This document shows, piece after piece, positions 17,378-26,656 of a DNA stretch of 64,000 bases (its first letter is position 1; every line of letters begins with the position of its first letter). Origin of the DNA: Fictibacillus terranigra (GTDB lineage: Bacteria; Bacillota; Bacilli; Bacillales; Fictibacillaceae); assembly GCF_030412265.1 (NCBI RefSeq), contig NZ_JAUHLN010000009.1, positions 1 through 64,000 on the forward strand, given 5' to 3'. A model generated the notes under the pieces. That model was not told the origin of the DNA. It did no database searches and saw only the letters and a list, made by a program, of their open reading frames with translations. The translations under genes were made by a program, and so were the position numbers.

Positions 17378-19126
17378 ATGGGGAACTATAACAAATTTCC
17401 TGAGATTAGGATTGAAGAGCAAGATAATAGCGCGTGGCAGGGCTATGCGCATATACAGTCGGAGATTTCACAGATAACTAATGGCAATCAAAATCCTAAG
17501 ACAGTTCTCATGGTAGATTGTTATCCAGGGGTTCGGTATCAAGAGATCTTAGAGGGTCTAATTTTACCGCTTAAGCCGGATCTCATTATTCATTCAGATG
17601 ATCTTGCTTTTTCAGGTGAAAAAATAACAGAGATGATACAACGGAACTTAACAGATGATCGAGTTTTCGGAGTGATGAGCAGCCACCAATTATGCGAGTT
17701 TTTTGATAGACTTCTTGTTGAGCATGCAAGAGAAAGCATCGGTGAAGTTGAAAGCGGATTAATCGTCGTTTATGGAGTAGGTGCCCGTCTCATTTGTATT
17801 CCGGATGTACTGGTCTATGCTGACTTGGCGAGGTGGGAAATTCAACAGCGTTATCGGTCACAAGAATTAGGAAACTGGAAAATGGAGAATTTTGATGAAG
17901 ACTTTCTACGGAAGTATAAACGTTCCTATTTTGTAGAATGGCGGATTGCTGATCGTCATAAAAAGCAATTTTTTTCAGAAATTGATTATCTATTAGATAC
18001 AAATGAAACCAATGATCCGAAAATGCTCAAAGGACAAGCTTATTTAAATGGACTTCAGCAAGTGGTTAAACAACCATTTCGTGTCGTACCTTATTTTGAT
18101 CCAGGGGTATGGGGCGGTCAATGGATGAAAGAAGTGTGTGATCTCGATCCAGACCAAGACAATTTTGCATGGAGCTTCGACGGTGTTCCGGAAGAAAATA
18201 GTCTTTATTTGCGTTATGACGATGTAAGAGTTGAAGTACCTTCCATTAATCTCGTATTTAGGCATCCAGTTGAACTTCTTGGAGATAAGGTTCATGCTCG
18301 TTTCGGAACAGAATTCCCGATTCGCTTTGACTTTTTAGACACAGTCGATGGTCAAAACCTAAGTCTACAAGTTCATCCTTTAACGGAGTATATTCAAGAA
18401 ACATTCGGTATGCATTACACGCAGGATGAAAGCTATTACATTCTTGATGCAAAAGAAGAAGCAACGGTTTATCTTGGCTTAAAAGAAAACATTAATAAAG
18501 AGGCAATGCTTGAAGACTTGAAAAAAGCAAATCATGGTTTAGGATCTTTTGATGATGAAAAATATGTCAGCCAGTACCCAGCGAAAAAGCACGATCATTT
18601 TTTAATTCCAGCAGGAACCATCCATTGCTCCGGTAAAAACTGTATGATTCTTGAGATCAGCGCTACACCTTACATCTTTACCTTTAAATTATGGGATTGG
18701 GATCGATTAGGACTAGACGGTTTACCGAGACCCGTTCACTTAAAACACGGAGAGAAAGTCATCCAGTGGGATCGAGACACGAAATGGGTAAAAGAAAATC
18801 TAATCAACCGAATTGAAATAATCAACGAAGAAGACGGTTGGATTCAGGAGAAAACTGGTCTTCACGAACGGGAATTTATTGAAACTAGAAGACATTGGTT
18901 TTCAAAAAAAATTCATCATCACACCAATGGAAGTGTACATGTATTAAACCTTATTGAAGGTGAAGAAGCCATAATTGAAAGTCCTACTGGCCAATTTAAT
19001 CCGTTTATTGTTCATTATGCAGAAACGTTCTTCATCCCTGAAGACGTAAAAGAATATACCATACGTCCGTATGGGAAAGCAAAAGGAAAAACCATTGCAG
19101 TCATTCAGGCGTTTGTAAGAGTTTAA
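17378..19126 (+). CDS. Class I mannose-6-phosphate isomerase with extra N-terminal domain
   Basis: Interconverts mannose-6-phosphate and fructose-6-phosphate. The cupin-type zinc domain occupies about residues 240-580, with ligands Q331 and H333 (SLQVHP), E351 (QDESYY) and H416 (PAGTIHC). The protein is 582 aa, whereas plain Firmicutes type I isomerases are about 315 aa. Residues 1-230 form an additional domain. It resembles a nucleoside/uridine-kinase-like P-loop fold (VLMVDCYPG near 43, LIVVYGVGARL, a DLARW segment), but the P-loop lysine-serine is absent, so it is probably non-catalytic or regulatory. First enzyme gene of the operon behind two GntR operators. It suggests that mannose or a mannoside is the carbon source. 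Confidence 0.88.
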   Translation: MGNYNKFPEIRIEEQDNSAWQGYAHIQSEISQITNGNQNPKTVLMVDCYPGVRYQEILEGLILPLKPDLIIHSDDLAFSGEKITEMIQRNLTDDRVFGVMSSHQLCEFFDRLLVEHARESIGEVESGLIVVYGVGARLICIPDVLVYADLARWEIQQRYRSQELGNWKMENFDEDFLRKYKRSYFVEWRIADRHKKQFFSEIDYLLDTNETNDPKMLKGQAYLNGLQQVVKQPFRVVPYFDPGVWGGQWMKEVCDLDPDQDNFAWSFDGVPEENSLYLRYDDVRVEVPSINLVFRHPVELLGDKVHARFGTEFPIRFDFLDTVDGQNLSLQVHPLTEYIQETFGMHYTQDESYYILDAKEEATVYLGLKENINKEAMLEDLKKANHGLGSFDDEKYVSQYPAKKHDHFLIPAGTIHCSGKNCMILEISATPYIFTFKLWDWDRLGLDGLPRPVHLKHGEKVIQWDRDTKWVKENLINRIEIINEEDGWIQEKTGLHEREFIETRRHWFSKKIHHHTNGSVHVLNLIEGEEAIIESPTGQFNPFIVHYAETFFIPEDVKEYTIRPYGKAKGKTIAVIQAFVRV

Positions 19127-19302
19127 CAAACCTGAAGGAGTATGAACTAAAAGAAAGCGATTGCAGTAACAGTTCAGGACTTGATGGATAGGTTTTGCGA
19201 AGGCTATCATCGACATCAGTATGCCTATGCCGCCAATGATTGTTGGAAATCTATTTAAAATCTTAAGCGTTTTCATCTTCCATTTAGAAGGAGGGGGTTA
19301 TA

Positions 19303-20607
19303 TTGAAAAAAGTAAGATGGTTCGTGATAGCAGGGTTAGTCTTGTCTTTGGGATTAGCAGGCTGCAGCAATAACAATTCCTCAAATACGGAACAACCTGT
19401 TTCTATTCGAATGCAAATTGCATGGGCAACGGACACTGAACGTGGAAAGGCCATTCAGAGAATCATTGATATATTTGAAAAGCAAAATGAAAACATTGAT
19501 GTAAAGCTAGTAGGATCTTCACAAAATAATCAAAAGTTATTAACACAATTATTAAGTGGAGATGCTCCGGAGGTTCTTCAAATTCCTTATCGTGATGAAC
19601 TAAGCTTAGGATCGCAGGGGGCATTTGTAGATTTAACAAAAGAATTTCATGATCAAAAAAATTACTATTATGAAAATATTGTTAAATTAGGAACGGTTAA
19701 TAATAAGTTATATGGATTTCCATGGTTAGGCAGCTCCATCCAATTAGTTTATAACAAAACAATGTTTGAAGAAGCGGGGATTACGTCCCCTCCTGACACA
19801 TGGGAAGAATTATATGAAATCGCGAAAAAATTAACGAAAGATACGAATGGTGATGGGAAAATCGATCAATATGGCATAGGTTTAGTGGGGAAACAACATC
19901 CGGATATCGCATGGTTAGTAAGTATGTTTTTCAATCAAGCTGGTGCAAATCTTGTTGAAAAAGAAGATGGGAATTATCAGGTTGCTCTAAATTCGCAAGA
20001 GGGCAAGCAAGCACTAGATTACTATAAAAAAATGGTAGACGAAGTGTCACCTCCTGATACAGCAAACAAAGATGGCGGCGGTGTCATGGCAGATTTCTTA
20101 AACGGAGAAGTGGCAATGGAGTTTCAAGGTCCCTGGGGAATTACGGATATATGGCAAAATGGCAGTCCATTTGAAGTCGCGGCTGCACCTACACCAGCAG
20201 GTCCCGCTGGAAGAGCGTCTGATTTAGGACTATATATGCTTTCGATCCCGGCAGACATTGAAAAGGAAAAAGAAGAAGCAGCCAAACGACTCATCTCCTT
20301 TCTAGCTTCGAAAAAGGCGCAAGAAATGATCTTGACAGGTGAAAAAGGCAAGGATGGGAAATATTATCCATTACGTTTACCAATGCGGAAGGATCTTGCC
20401 TCTACTGACTATTATAAGAAACATCCTGAGTTCTTAGTCTTTATGGAAGGACTGGAATATCCGAGCATTTCTTCTCCAACCGATTCATGGGCACGGGTCC
20501 AAGAGGAAGTATACCAAAGTGAGCTTAACAAACTTGTTACTGGTAAATCAGCCGAAAACGTACTCCGCACAATTGAAGAAAAAGGAAATAAACTCATTGA
20601 ACAATAG
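19303..20607 (+). CDS. Sugar ABC transporter solute-binding lipoprotein
   Basis: Family 1 extracellular sugar-binding protein, 434 aa. It has a type II signal peptide with lipobox LGLAGC (Cys about 21), so it is membrane-anchored outside the cell. The start is TTG 19303, with AGGAGGGGG 6 nt upstream. Family features include DAPEVLQIPY, YNKTMFEEAGI and DFLNGEVAMEFQGPWG. An intercistronic hairpin (20620-20646) follows, a common way to give the binding protein higher mRNA levels than the permeases. The substrate is likely an oligosaccharide or glycoside processed by the downstream GH63-like enzyme. Confidence 0.93.
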   Translation: MKKVRWFVIAGLVLSLGLAGCSNNNSSNTEQPVSIRMQIAWATDTERGKAIQRIIDIFEKQNENIDVKLVGSSQNNQKLLTQLLSGDAPEVLQIPYRDELSLGSQGAFVDLTKEFHDQKNYYYENIVKLGTVNNKLYGFPWLGSSIQLVYNKTMFEEAGITSPPDTWEELYEIAKKLTKDTNGDGKIDQYGIGLVGKQHPDIAWLVSMFFNQAGANLVEKEDGNYQVALNSQEGKQALDYYKKMVDEVSPPDTANKDGGGVMADFLNGEVAMEFQGPWGITDIWQNGSPFEVAAAPTPAGPAGRASDLGLYMLSIPADIEKEKEEAAKRLISFLASKKAQEMILTGEKGKDGKYYPLRLPMRKDLASTDYYKKHPEFLVFMEGLEYPSISSPTDSWARVQEEVYQSELNKLVTGKSAENVLRTIEEKGNKLIEQ

Positions 20608-20619
20608 AAAATAGCGAAT

Positions 20620-20646
20620 GAGCACCTTTCCCATAGCTAGGTGTTC
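20620..20646 (+). other. Intercistronic mRNA hairpin
   Basis: GAGCACCT and AGGTGTTC pair around an 11-nt loop between the binding-protein and permease genes. There is no T-run, so 3'-end stabilisation of the binding-protein message is more likely than termination. Confidence 0.5.
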
Positions 20647-20668
20647 CCCTTAAAAAGGTGGTCTAAAA

Positions 20669-21580
20669 ATGAGTATGCTAAGAAAGAAACTTAAAAAAGT
20701 AGATTGGTCCGGTTATGTTTTTTTGTTTCCAGCTCTTTTGATCTTAACGTTATTTCTGATCTTTCCCATTATGTGGGCGTTCATAGCTAGCTTTAAAGAG
20801 ATCAAACCATTAGAAATGAAATACTCTGGGCTGTTTAACATACCAGGTGAATTTGTTGGGATTTCCCAATATATTGAAGTCTTTCAAAATGATCTGTTTA
20901 TTAAATCGTTGTTCAACACAGGCTACTTTGCAATTATTTATATTCCAATTACTTTAATAAGTGCTGCATGGCTCGCTATATTACTCAACCGAAAAATGAA
21001 AGGGGTAAACTTCTTCAGAACCGTCTTGTTTATCCCCTATATTATTTCAATTGTAAGTGCGAGTTTGATTTTTTTATATATCTTTAATAGTGAGCAAGGA
21101 ATGGTGAACGCCATGTTACACAAATTTGGTGGTTTAAACGGGCCCAACTGGCTGTCTAATTCACTATTGGCGATGCCGGTAATTGCGATTATGAGCTCAT
21201 GGAAAATGATTGGGTACTTCATGATCATCTATCTTGCTGGTCTTCAAAATATCCCATACAGTTTATATGAAGCCGCTGATATGGATGGAGCCAATTCATT
21301 TCAAAAATTTTGGCATGTGACATGGCCATTACTTGGTCGTATTACGCTCGTTGTAAGTGTGCTGTTAATGATTGATGTCTTGAAAGTCTTCCAAGAAGTT
21401 TTCGTGATGACTGGCGGAGGCCCGGGGGATTCTACGACAACTGTTCCGTTCTTGATTTTTAATGAAGCCTTTAAATACTATCGAATTGGAACCGCTTCAG
21501 CGATGTCATACATTTTGTTTTTTATTGTGATCATTATAACAGTCATCCAAAAACGATCAGTAGATAAACGTCTTGGCTAA
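20669..21580 (+). CDS. Sugar ABC transporter permease (MalF/UgpA-type)
   Basis: Inner-membrane subunit of a carbohydrate importer, 303 aa, six hydrophobic segments. The ATPase-docking EAA loop reads EAADMDGANSFQKFWHVTWP (about 208-227). AAAAGGTGG lies before ATG 20669. It pairs with the next gene. No ATPase gene is in this operon. Confidence 0.93.
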   Translation: MSMLRKKLKKVDWSGYVFLFPALLILTLFLIFPIMWAFIASFKEIKPLEMKYSGLFNIPGEFVGISQYIEVFQNDLFIKSLFNTGYFAIIYIPITLISAAWLAILLNRKMKGVNFFRTVLFIPYIISIVSASLIFLYIFNSEQGMVNAMLHKFGGLNGPNWLSNSLLAMPVIAIMSSWKMIGYFMIIYLAGLQNIPYSLYEAADMDGANSFQKFWHVTWPLLGRITLVVSVLLMIDVLKVFQEVFVMTGGGPGDSTTTVPFLIFNEAFKYYRIGTASAMSYILFFIVIIITVIQKRSVDKRLG

Positions 21581-21592
21581 GGAGGAAATAAC

Positions 21593-22408
21593 ATGAGAAA
21601 AAAAATAGCCGTTCAATCTATTATGTGGTTATCCTGTTTTATTTTCTTATTACCTTTATACTGGCTTTGTATTTCCAGTGTGAAAACAACCAGTGAAATT
21701 ACTCGTTTTCCCCCTACGTTTTGGCCGGATCATTTTGAATGGAGTAACTTTACATTGATTTGGGAACGGTTAGATTTCACACAAACTTTTATGAACTCAA
21801 TCGTTGTCTCTGTTTCGACAACCATTTTATCGACGCTCTTTGGTGCGATGGCTGGTTACGCCTTATCGAAAAAACGTATCTTTGGGAAAAACGTACTCTA
21901 CCAGGCGCTCATTGGTACAATGACCGTACCTCCAGCCGTTTTATTACTACCTTTATTTTTTATCATCATTAAGTTTGGGTTTTATGATTCTTTGCTAAGC
22001 TTGATTTTACCTTTTGGAGTAACGGTTTTTGCTATCTTTTTCATGAAGCAATATATTGATGACATACCTGATGAGCTGCTTGAAGCCGCACGGATGGATG
22101 GATGTAACGAATATCGGATATTTTTCCAAATTGTCATCCCGTTGATTAAACCAGCTTTAACCACTTTAGTGATCATTGAGTTCGTTAACAACTGGAACTC
22201 ATTTGCAATGCCGCTCGTGTTATTGCAAAGCGAAGAAAAATTCACATTGCCGCTGAAACTGGCGATGTTATCTTCAGAGACGGTTGCCGTTCCATGGTCA
22301 CAAATATTAGCAGCTAACTTATTAACGATTCTACCTGTTGTTATCTTATTTATTCTCCTTCAGCGTTACTTTATTAAAGGAATTATGGACGGTGCGGTGA
22401 AAGGTTAA
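21593..22408 (+). CDS. Sugar ABC transporter permease (MalG/UgpE-type)
   Basis: Second permease subunit, 271 aa. The EAA loop reads EAARMDGCNEYRIFFQIVIP (about 163-182). It starts 12 nt after the partner permease, with AAGGAGG. Typical C-terminus RYFIKGIMDGAVKG. A hairpin follows at 22461-22495. Confidence 0.93.
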   Translation: MRKKIAVQSIMWLSCFIFLLPLYWLCISSVKTTSEITRFPPTFWPDHFEWSNFTLIWERLDFTQTFMNSIVVSVSTTILSTLFGAMAGYALSKKRIFGKNVLYQALIGTMTVPPAVLLLPLFFIIIKFGFYDSLLSLILPFGVTVFAIFFMKQYIDDIPDELLEAARMDGCNEYRIFFQIVIPLIKPALTTLVIIEFVNNWNSFAMPLVLLQSEEKFTLPLKLAMLSSETVAVPWSQILAANLLTILPVVILFILLQRYFIKGIMDGAVKG

Positions 22409-22460
22409 GTTTTTTAGAAACCCAGGTTAATAACTTGTAGTAAGTCACTTGATTCAAGTC

Positions 22461-22495
22461 GAGTGAGGCGGGGAATAAACAATGCTCCCTCACTC
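22461..22495 (+). other. Intercistronic hairpin
   Basis: GAGTGAGG pairs with CCTCACTC around a 19-nt loop in the 125-bp gap before the kinase gene. There is no T-run, so it is probably an mRNA processing or stability element. Confidence 0.45.
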
Positions 22496-22533
22496 AGAAA
22501 GTTTCACTCTGTATATTCAAAGGGGGGCCATTT

Positions 22534-23508
22534 GTGTCATTAGTTCTTGGAGTGGATGGGGGAGGCACAAAAACAAGGGCGGTTGTAGTAGATGAAAAGG
22601 GAAACGTGATAGGGTCGGGTATGAATGGACCGTCCGATTATGATGCAGTCGGCATGGAGCAAGCCAAAGAAAATCTTCAGGTTGCCGTTGTACAAGCTTG
22701 TGATTCTTTGTCCAGCACCTCCGAACTGGATGCCGTTTATCTTGGCCTCGCAGGTGTCGTTTCCAGTCGAGATATTCAAGTCGTTCAAGCTATGTTAGAG
22801 GGGATTGATATTTCTCCAAAGACCATTGTAAAAATCAGTCATGATTGTAGTACAGCTTTGGCCGGGGGAACGGGAGGAAAGCCGGGAATTGTCTTGATTT
22901 CAGGTACAGGTTCTTCTTGTTTTGGACGTAATGCCAATGGCGAGGAATGCCTCGCAGGATGCTGGGGCTACTTATTCGCAGATGTTGGCAGCGGTTATTA
23001 TCTTGGACATCAGGCACTAACAGCTATCCTAAATGCATATGACGGCACAGGTGAAACAACCGCATTAACCCAACCAGTTCTTGAAGCGTTAAAGGTCAAT
23101 CACATGATGGAAGTCATGCACCGGATATATCACCCCCGCATAGATATTAGCGGGATCGCTGCGCTTGCGCCCATTGTAACAGAACTTGCAGGGCAGGATA
23201 ATGTGGCAAAATCCATTATTGTTAACGGCTGCAAAGGCCTCGTTAAAGTTGTTGGATCTGTTGTGAATAAACTTGAGTTTAAAGAGGATTTCCCTATTGT
23301 TCCTGTTGGCGGTCTGGCATCTTCTGACTCTATTTTTTCAAAAAATCTCTTTAAAATGCTAAAGGAAGCTTATCCAACAGCCAATATATCAAAACCACTT
23401 GCATCCCCTCTAGCGGGTGCAGGAATTTTAGCACTTCAAGAACTTGGGTTAAAAGTGAACGAAGAAACGTTCATCAAAATGGGTAAAGAAATCAACCGGA
23501 TATTCTAA
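22534..23508 (+). CDS. BadF/BadG-type sugar kinase (N-acetylglucosamine kinase-like)
   Basis: ASKHA-fold ATPase of 324 aa. The phosphate-1 motif is GVDGGGTKTRAVV (residues 5-17), and the phosphate-2/adenosine motifs are GIVLISGTGSSCFG and VPVGGLASS near 258. GTG start with AAAGGGGGG upstream. Relatives phosphorylate GlcNAc, glucosamine or other hexoses at O6. Here mannose released from the imported glycoside is a sensible substrate, giving mannose-6-phosphate for the isomerase; this is inferred from the operon. Confidence 0.87.
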   Translation: MSLVLGVDGGGTKTRAVVVDEKGNVIGSGMNGPSDYDAVGMEQAKENLQVAVVQACDSLSSTSELDAVYLGLAGVVSSRDIQVVQAMLEGIDISPKTIVKISHDCSTALAGGTGGKPGIVLISGTGSSCFGRNANGEECLAGCWGYLFADVGSGYYLGHQALTAILNAYDGTGETTALTQPVLEALKVNHMMEVMHRIYHPRIDISGIAALAPIVTELAGQDNVAKSIIVNGCKGLVKVVGSVVNKLEFKEDFPIVPVGGLASSDSIFSKNLFKMLKEAYPTANISKPLASPLAGAGILALQELGLKVNEETFIKMGKEINRIF

Positions 23509-23556
23509 TCCAACTTTGTAATAAGATATATTCGGTACCAGGAGGAAGATAATTGT

Positions 23557-25206
23557 ATGGAACAGAATCACTCTCATACTCAACAACGTGGCCAGTACTT
23601 TCGCAAAAAAACGTATCAAGATACAACGATCCTTCCATTTAGTGAAGCACGATCCTTCTTGCCTGAACCGTTTTGCGAGAAATATCCTAACGAAGAAAAT
23701 TGTTACTGGCGAACCTGGGAATTGGCCTATAAAAATATTTATCAGCCAACAGAGGAAAGCGGCTTTGTCAGTAATTTTGTAGATGCTGCTTTCAACCAAG
23801 ATATCTTTATGTGGGATACGGCTTTTATCACGATGTTCTGTAATATCGGACATCCTTATATACCTGGGATTCGGTCGCTCGACAATTTCTATTGTAAACA
23901 GTTAGAGGATGGGGAAATCCCTAGAGAAATCATTAGAGAATCTGGCGAGGATTTTTCAAGATGGGTCAACCATGAAAAGAGGCCTCTCCATTCCTTTTTT
24001 CATAATCATTATGAACATCGTGGCTTATTCGGCTCAGAGGCGCCGAGTTATGAAGAGATGTATGTTCCTAAGTTAGGAAGGGAGGTAAAGAACCCACCTT
24101 ACTTAACACTAGACAATCTGAATCATCCAATTATGGCATGGGCTGAACTGGAAAGCTACCGACATACAGGTGATATTAACCGTTTAGAGCTCGTTTGGGA
24201 GCCACTTTTAAAATTCTATGAATCTATGTGTTACCATCTACACAATCAACACGGATTGTTCGTTACCGATTGGGCGAGTATGGATAACTCCCCAAGAAAT
24301 TACTATCTGGGCAGTGGTGTTGATATCAGCTGCGAGATGGTGTTGTTTGCCCGCAACTTAGTAGAAATGGCAAACATCTTATCAGCTAAGTATCAATCTG
24401 AGGGAAAAGTTGAATTAGGAAAGGAGTTTACCGCTCCTATTAAAAAATTAGAAAACGATGTCAAGACCTTCACGGAATCCATTAATAGGAAGATGTGGGA
24501 TAAAGACAGCGGTTTTTATTATGATGTCACCGATGACGGTCAACGATCACCCGTCAAAACGATCGCCGCCTATTGGTCGCTATTAGGAGAAGTAGCCGAT
24601 GAGGAGCAGGCAAAGCAGTTAGCCAAATGGCTTCAGGATCCTAAAACATTTGCGAGAGTTCATCGAGTTCCTACTTTAGCAGCAGATGAAGAAGGATATA
24701 ATCCTGACGGAGGCTATTGGCGCGGATCCGTTTGGGCTCCTACGAATATGATGGTGACCCGGGGATTAGAGAAATATGGATATGACGAGCTTGCGCAAGA
24801 AATTGCGCTTAGCCATTTGGAGAATGTCGTACAAGTATTTGAGGATACGGGTACGATATGGGAGAACTATGCTCCAGACAGTTTAAAAGCGGGCGACGCA
24901 AATAATAAAGACTTTGTAGGGTGGTCAGGTATTGCCCCGATTCTATATTTCTTAGAATATCGGATTGGGCTGCGTGGTAATTCCGCCAAAAATGAACTGA
25001 CATGGAAGATAGACTCTAGTTTAGGAGAAGTGGGCTGTCATAGGTATTGGTTTGCAGGACATACCATCAATCTCCGTGCAGTACCTCAGCCAAATGGTAC
25101 AGTGAAAGTGGATGCAGACAGCGATGGTCCATTCACTTTACATGTGCAATGTGGTCAACATAAGAAGACGATTCAGATCTACGGAAAAGAACAGTTTAGT
25201 TTGTAA
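23557..25206 (+). CDS. GH63/trehalase-like (alpha/alpha)6-barrel glycoside hydrolase
   Basis: Cytoplasmic glycosidase of 549 aa with no signal peptide. Family signatures of the GH63/GH37 (MGH1-like) group are NQDIFMWDTAFITMF (about 86-100), HPIMAWAELESYR, PDGGYWRGSVWAPTNMMV (about 388-405) and the C-terminal GTIWENYAPDS. ATG 23557 is preceded by AGGAGG. In this family bacterial members hydrolyse alpha-mannosyl- or glucosyl-glycerate and alpha-glucosides. With a mannose-6-phosphate isomerase and a kinase in the operon, an alpha-mannoside such as mannosylglycerate fits, but the sequence does not prove it. Confidence 0.82.
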   Translation: MEQNHSHTQQRGQYFRKKTYQDTTILPFSEARSFLPEPFCEKYPNEENCYWRTWELAYKNIYQPTEESGFVSNFVDAAFNQDIFMWDTAFITMFCNIGHPYIPGIRSLDNFYCKQLEDGEIPREIIRESGEDFSRWVNHEKRPLHSFFHNHYEHRGLFGSEAPSYEEMYVPKLGREVKNPPYLTLDNLNHPIMAWAELESYRHTGDINRLELVWEPLLKFYESMCYHLHNQHGLFVTDWASMDNSPRNYYLGSGVDISCEMVLFARNLVEMANILSAKYQSEGKVELGKEFTAPIKKLENDVKTFTESINRKMWDKDSGFYYDVTDDGQRSPVKTIAAYWSLLGEVADEEQAKQLAKWLQDPKTFARVHRVPTLAADEEGYNPDGGYWRGSVWAPTNMMVTRGLEKYGYDELAQEIALSHLENVVQVFEDTGTIWENYAPDSLKAGDANNKDFVGWSGIAPILYFLEYRIGLRGNSAKNELTWKIDSSLGEVGCHRYWFAGHTINLRAVPQPNGTVKVDADSDGPFTLHVQCGQHKKTIQIYGKEQFSL

Positions 25207-25240
25207 CTTGCTTGCATCTTATAAGGGTTAGGGGGTTTTT

Positions 25241-25921
25241 TTGTTGAAGCAGAAAAAAGTGATTGCTTGCCTTGGTGATTCTATGACAGCATTTTGGGGT
25301 CCTGAAATGCCCCAGTTAAGAGAAGCTTTATCATCGGCATTTACTGACCAAGATTTTGAATTGCATAATTACGGTGTTGGTAATACAAGAGCAGAATATG
25401 GAAATTACCGCATCACTCATGAATATCCTAATCCTTTTGGTGAAGGAAAACAGAAAAGTTTATCTGCCGTTAGTCCTGATTTGGTCGTCGTAGAATCGTT
25501 TGCTTATAATCATCGATTGGATGGTCAACATCATATATCAAACTACCAAAATATACTGAAGCAGATCGTGCAGACTATCAAAGAAACGACACCTGCCAAG
25601 GTTTTGTTTTTAGTGACTATACCACCAGACAAAAATAATTTTCTTAATAATGTCCTGCCGCTTAAAGATATTGCTGTAGCAATAAGAAGAGAATGGGCAG
25701 AATATACCGATCAGTACCTTCATGCAGCGATTGATTTTGCAGAAAAAGAAGAGCTGCCATTCGCTAATGTTTACCAACGTGTGCTAAATGAAATCGATCG
25801 AGGTACACCTATTCGTTGGTTTATCGATCAAAATGATAATATCCATCCTAGTAGATATGCCTATTTGGTAAAAGCGGGTGAGATTGTTAATGCAATAAAG
25901 AAACACAAGTTACTTTTTTAA
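25241..25921 (+). CDS. SGNH/GDSL-family hydrolase
   Basis: Small serine esterase of 226 aa. Block I reads CLGDSMTAFWG (catalytic Ser14), NYGVGNTRAEYGN provides the block II glycine, and NIHPSRYAYL carries the catalytic His (about residue 208), with an aspartate three residues before it. There is no signal peptide, so it acts in the cytoplasm. TTG start after AGGGGG. As the last gene of the operon, it probably removes an acyl group from the imported glycoside. Confidence 0.85.
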   Translation: MLKQKKVIACLGDSMTAFWGPEMPQLREALSSAFTDQDFELHNYGVGNTRAEYGNYRITHEYPNPFGEGKQKSLSAVSPDLVVVESFAYNHRLDGQHHISNYQNILKQIVQTIKETTPAKVLFLVTIPPDKNNFLNNVLPLKDIAVAIRREWAEYTDQYLHAAIDFAEKEELPFANVYQRVLNEIDRGTPIRWFIDQNDNIHPSRYAYLVKAGEIVNAIKKHKLLF

Positions 25922-25950
25922 TGGCTCTGTTATTCTGGATCCCTAGATGC

Positions 25951-25982
25951 AAAAGGACTAAATCTTGATCCTTTTAATTTAA
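25951..25982 (+). terminator. Weak rho-independent terminator
   Basis: AAAAGGA / TCCTTTT stem around an 11-nt loop followed by AATTTAAT, 30 bp after the SGNH gene. The stem is short. Confidence 0.5.
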
Positions 25983-26149
25983 TATTTCTTGTGGAACGAC
26001 CCCGTAATTCCATTGGCCTTTCAATAGTTCTAAGACGGGTTACACAACGGCCAATTATGTTCTTATTTCACATTGCTTGCATGCAAGTTAAAGTATATGC
26101 AACGAGATAAAGTTCTACAAAATCATCGTTTTTGGTCTTTTGTCAAGAA

Positions 26150-26300
26150 AGTAGAGTCTTACGTGAAAAGAGAACCATGACCGTCGCTACAGGATGCGGT
26201 CTGGCACCCCAGCTATTGTCACCGCCTACACCCATTTGTTCATAGTTGACTTGACGTTCACCACAATAGCATCTAATTTTGTCAGCTGATAAGCAACGAC
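26150..26300 (-). pseudogene. GH2 beta-galactosidase C-terminal fragment (leftward)
   Basis: The reverse strand reads RQVNYEQMGVGGDNSWGARP, the highly conserved small-chain motif of LacZ-type GH2 enzymes (QMGVGGDDSWG). Frames decay on both sides. It lies only about 40 bp from a rightward piece of the same family. Confidence 0.65.
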
Positions 26301-26339
26301 CAATGAGTCAAAATACAAAGTAACTTATACCATATACGG

Positions 26340-26639
26340 CATGTGCAAGGTGAAGAAAATAACGGATATCCGGACTTTATCTGGGATTGGGTGGATCAGC
26401 AATTAAAATGGCCGACACCAAAAGGAAGTAAGGAGAAATGGTACTTTGCGTATGGCGGTGACTGGAGTGATAAGCCGAATGACGACAACTTTATGGCAAA
26501 TGGCCTTGTATCTGCGGACAGGACCTTACAGCCCGAACTCACGGAAATAGTTACAAATAGCATCGGCTATAGATCAAAATTTCCAGATTTAAAGGGATAT
26601 ATCCGTCTGAATGTTATTTGCAACTATATAAACCAATAA
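26340..26639 (+). pseudogene. GH2 beta-galactosidase central fragment (rightward)
   Basis: It reads GYPDFIWDWVDQQLKWPTPK, FAYGGDWSDKPNDDNFMANG and DRTLQPELTEIV, the conserved GGFIWDWVDQ / YGGDFGDxPNDxNF region of LacZ-type enzymes. There is no catalytic N-terminal part. Together with the opposite-strand piece at 26150-26300 it shows that a lacZ-like gene was broken and partly inverted. Confidence 0.75.
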
Positions 26640-26656
26640 GGGAAGGTAGCTGACAG

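Noticed and set aside
18944-19276. Leftward 110-codon frame with a hydrophobic start, overlapping the end of the isomerase gene
   Set aside because: It mostly overlaps the antisense strand of a well-supported gene and has no ribosome binding site or recognisable family.
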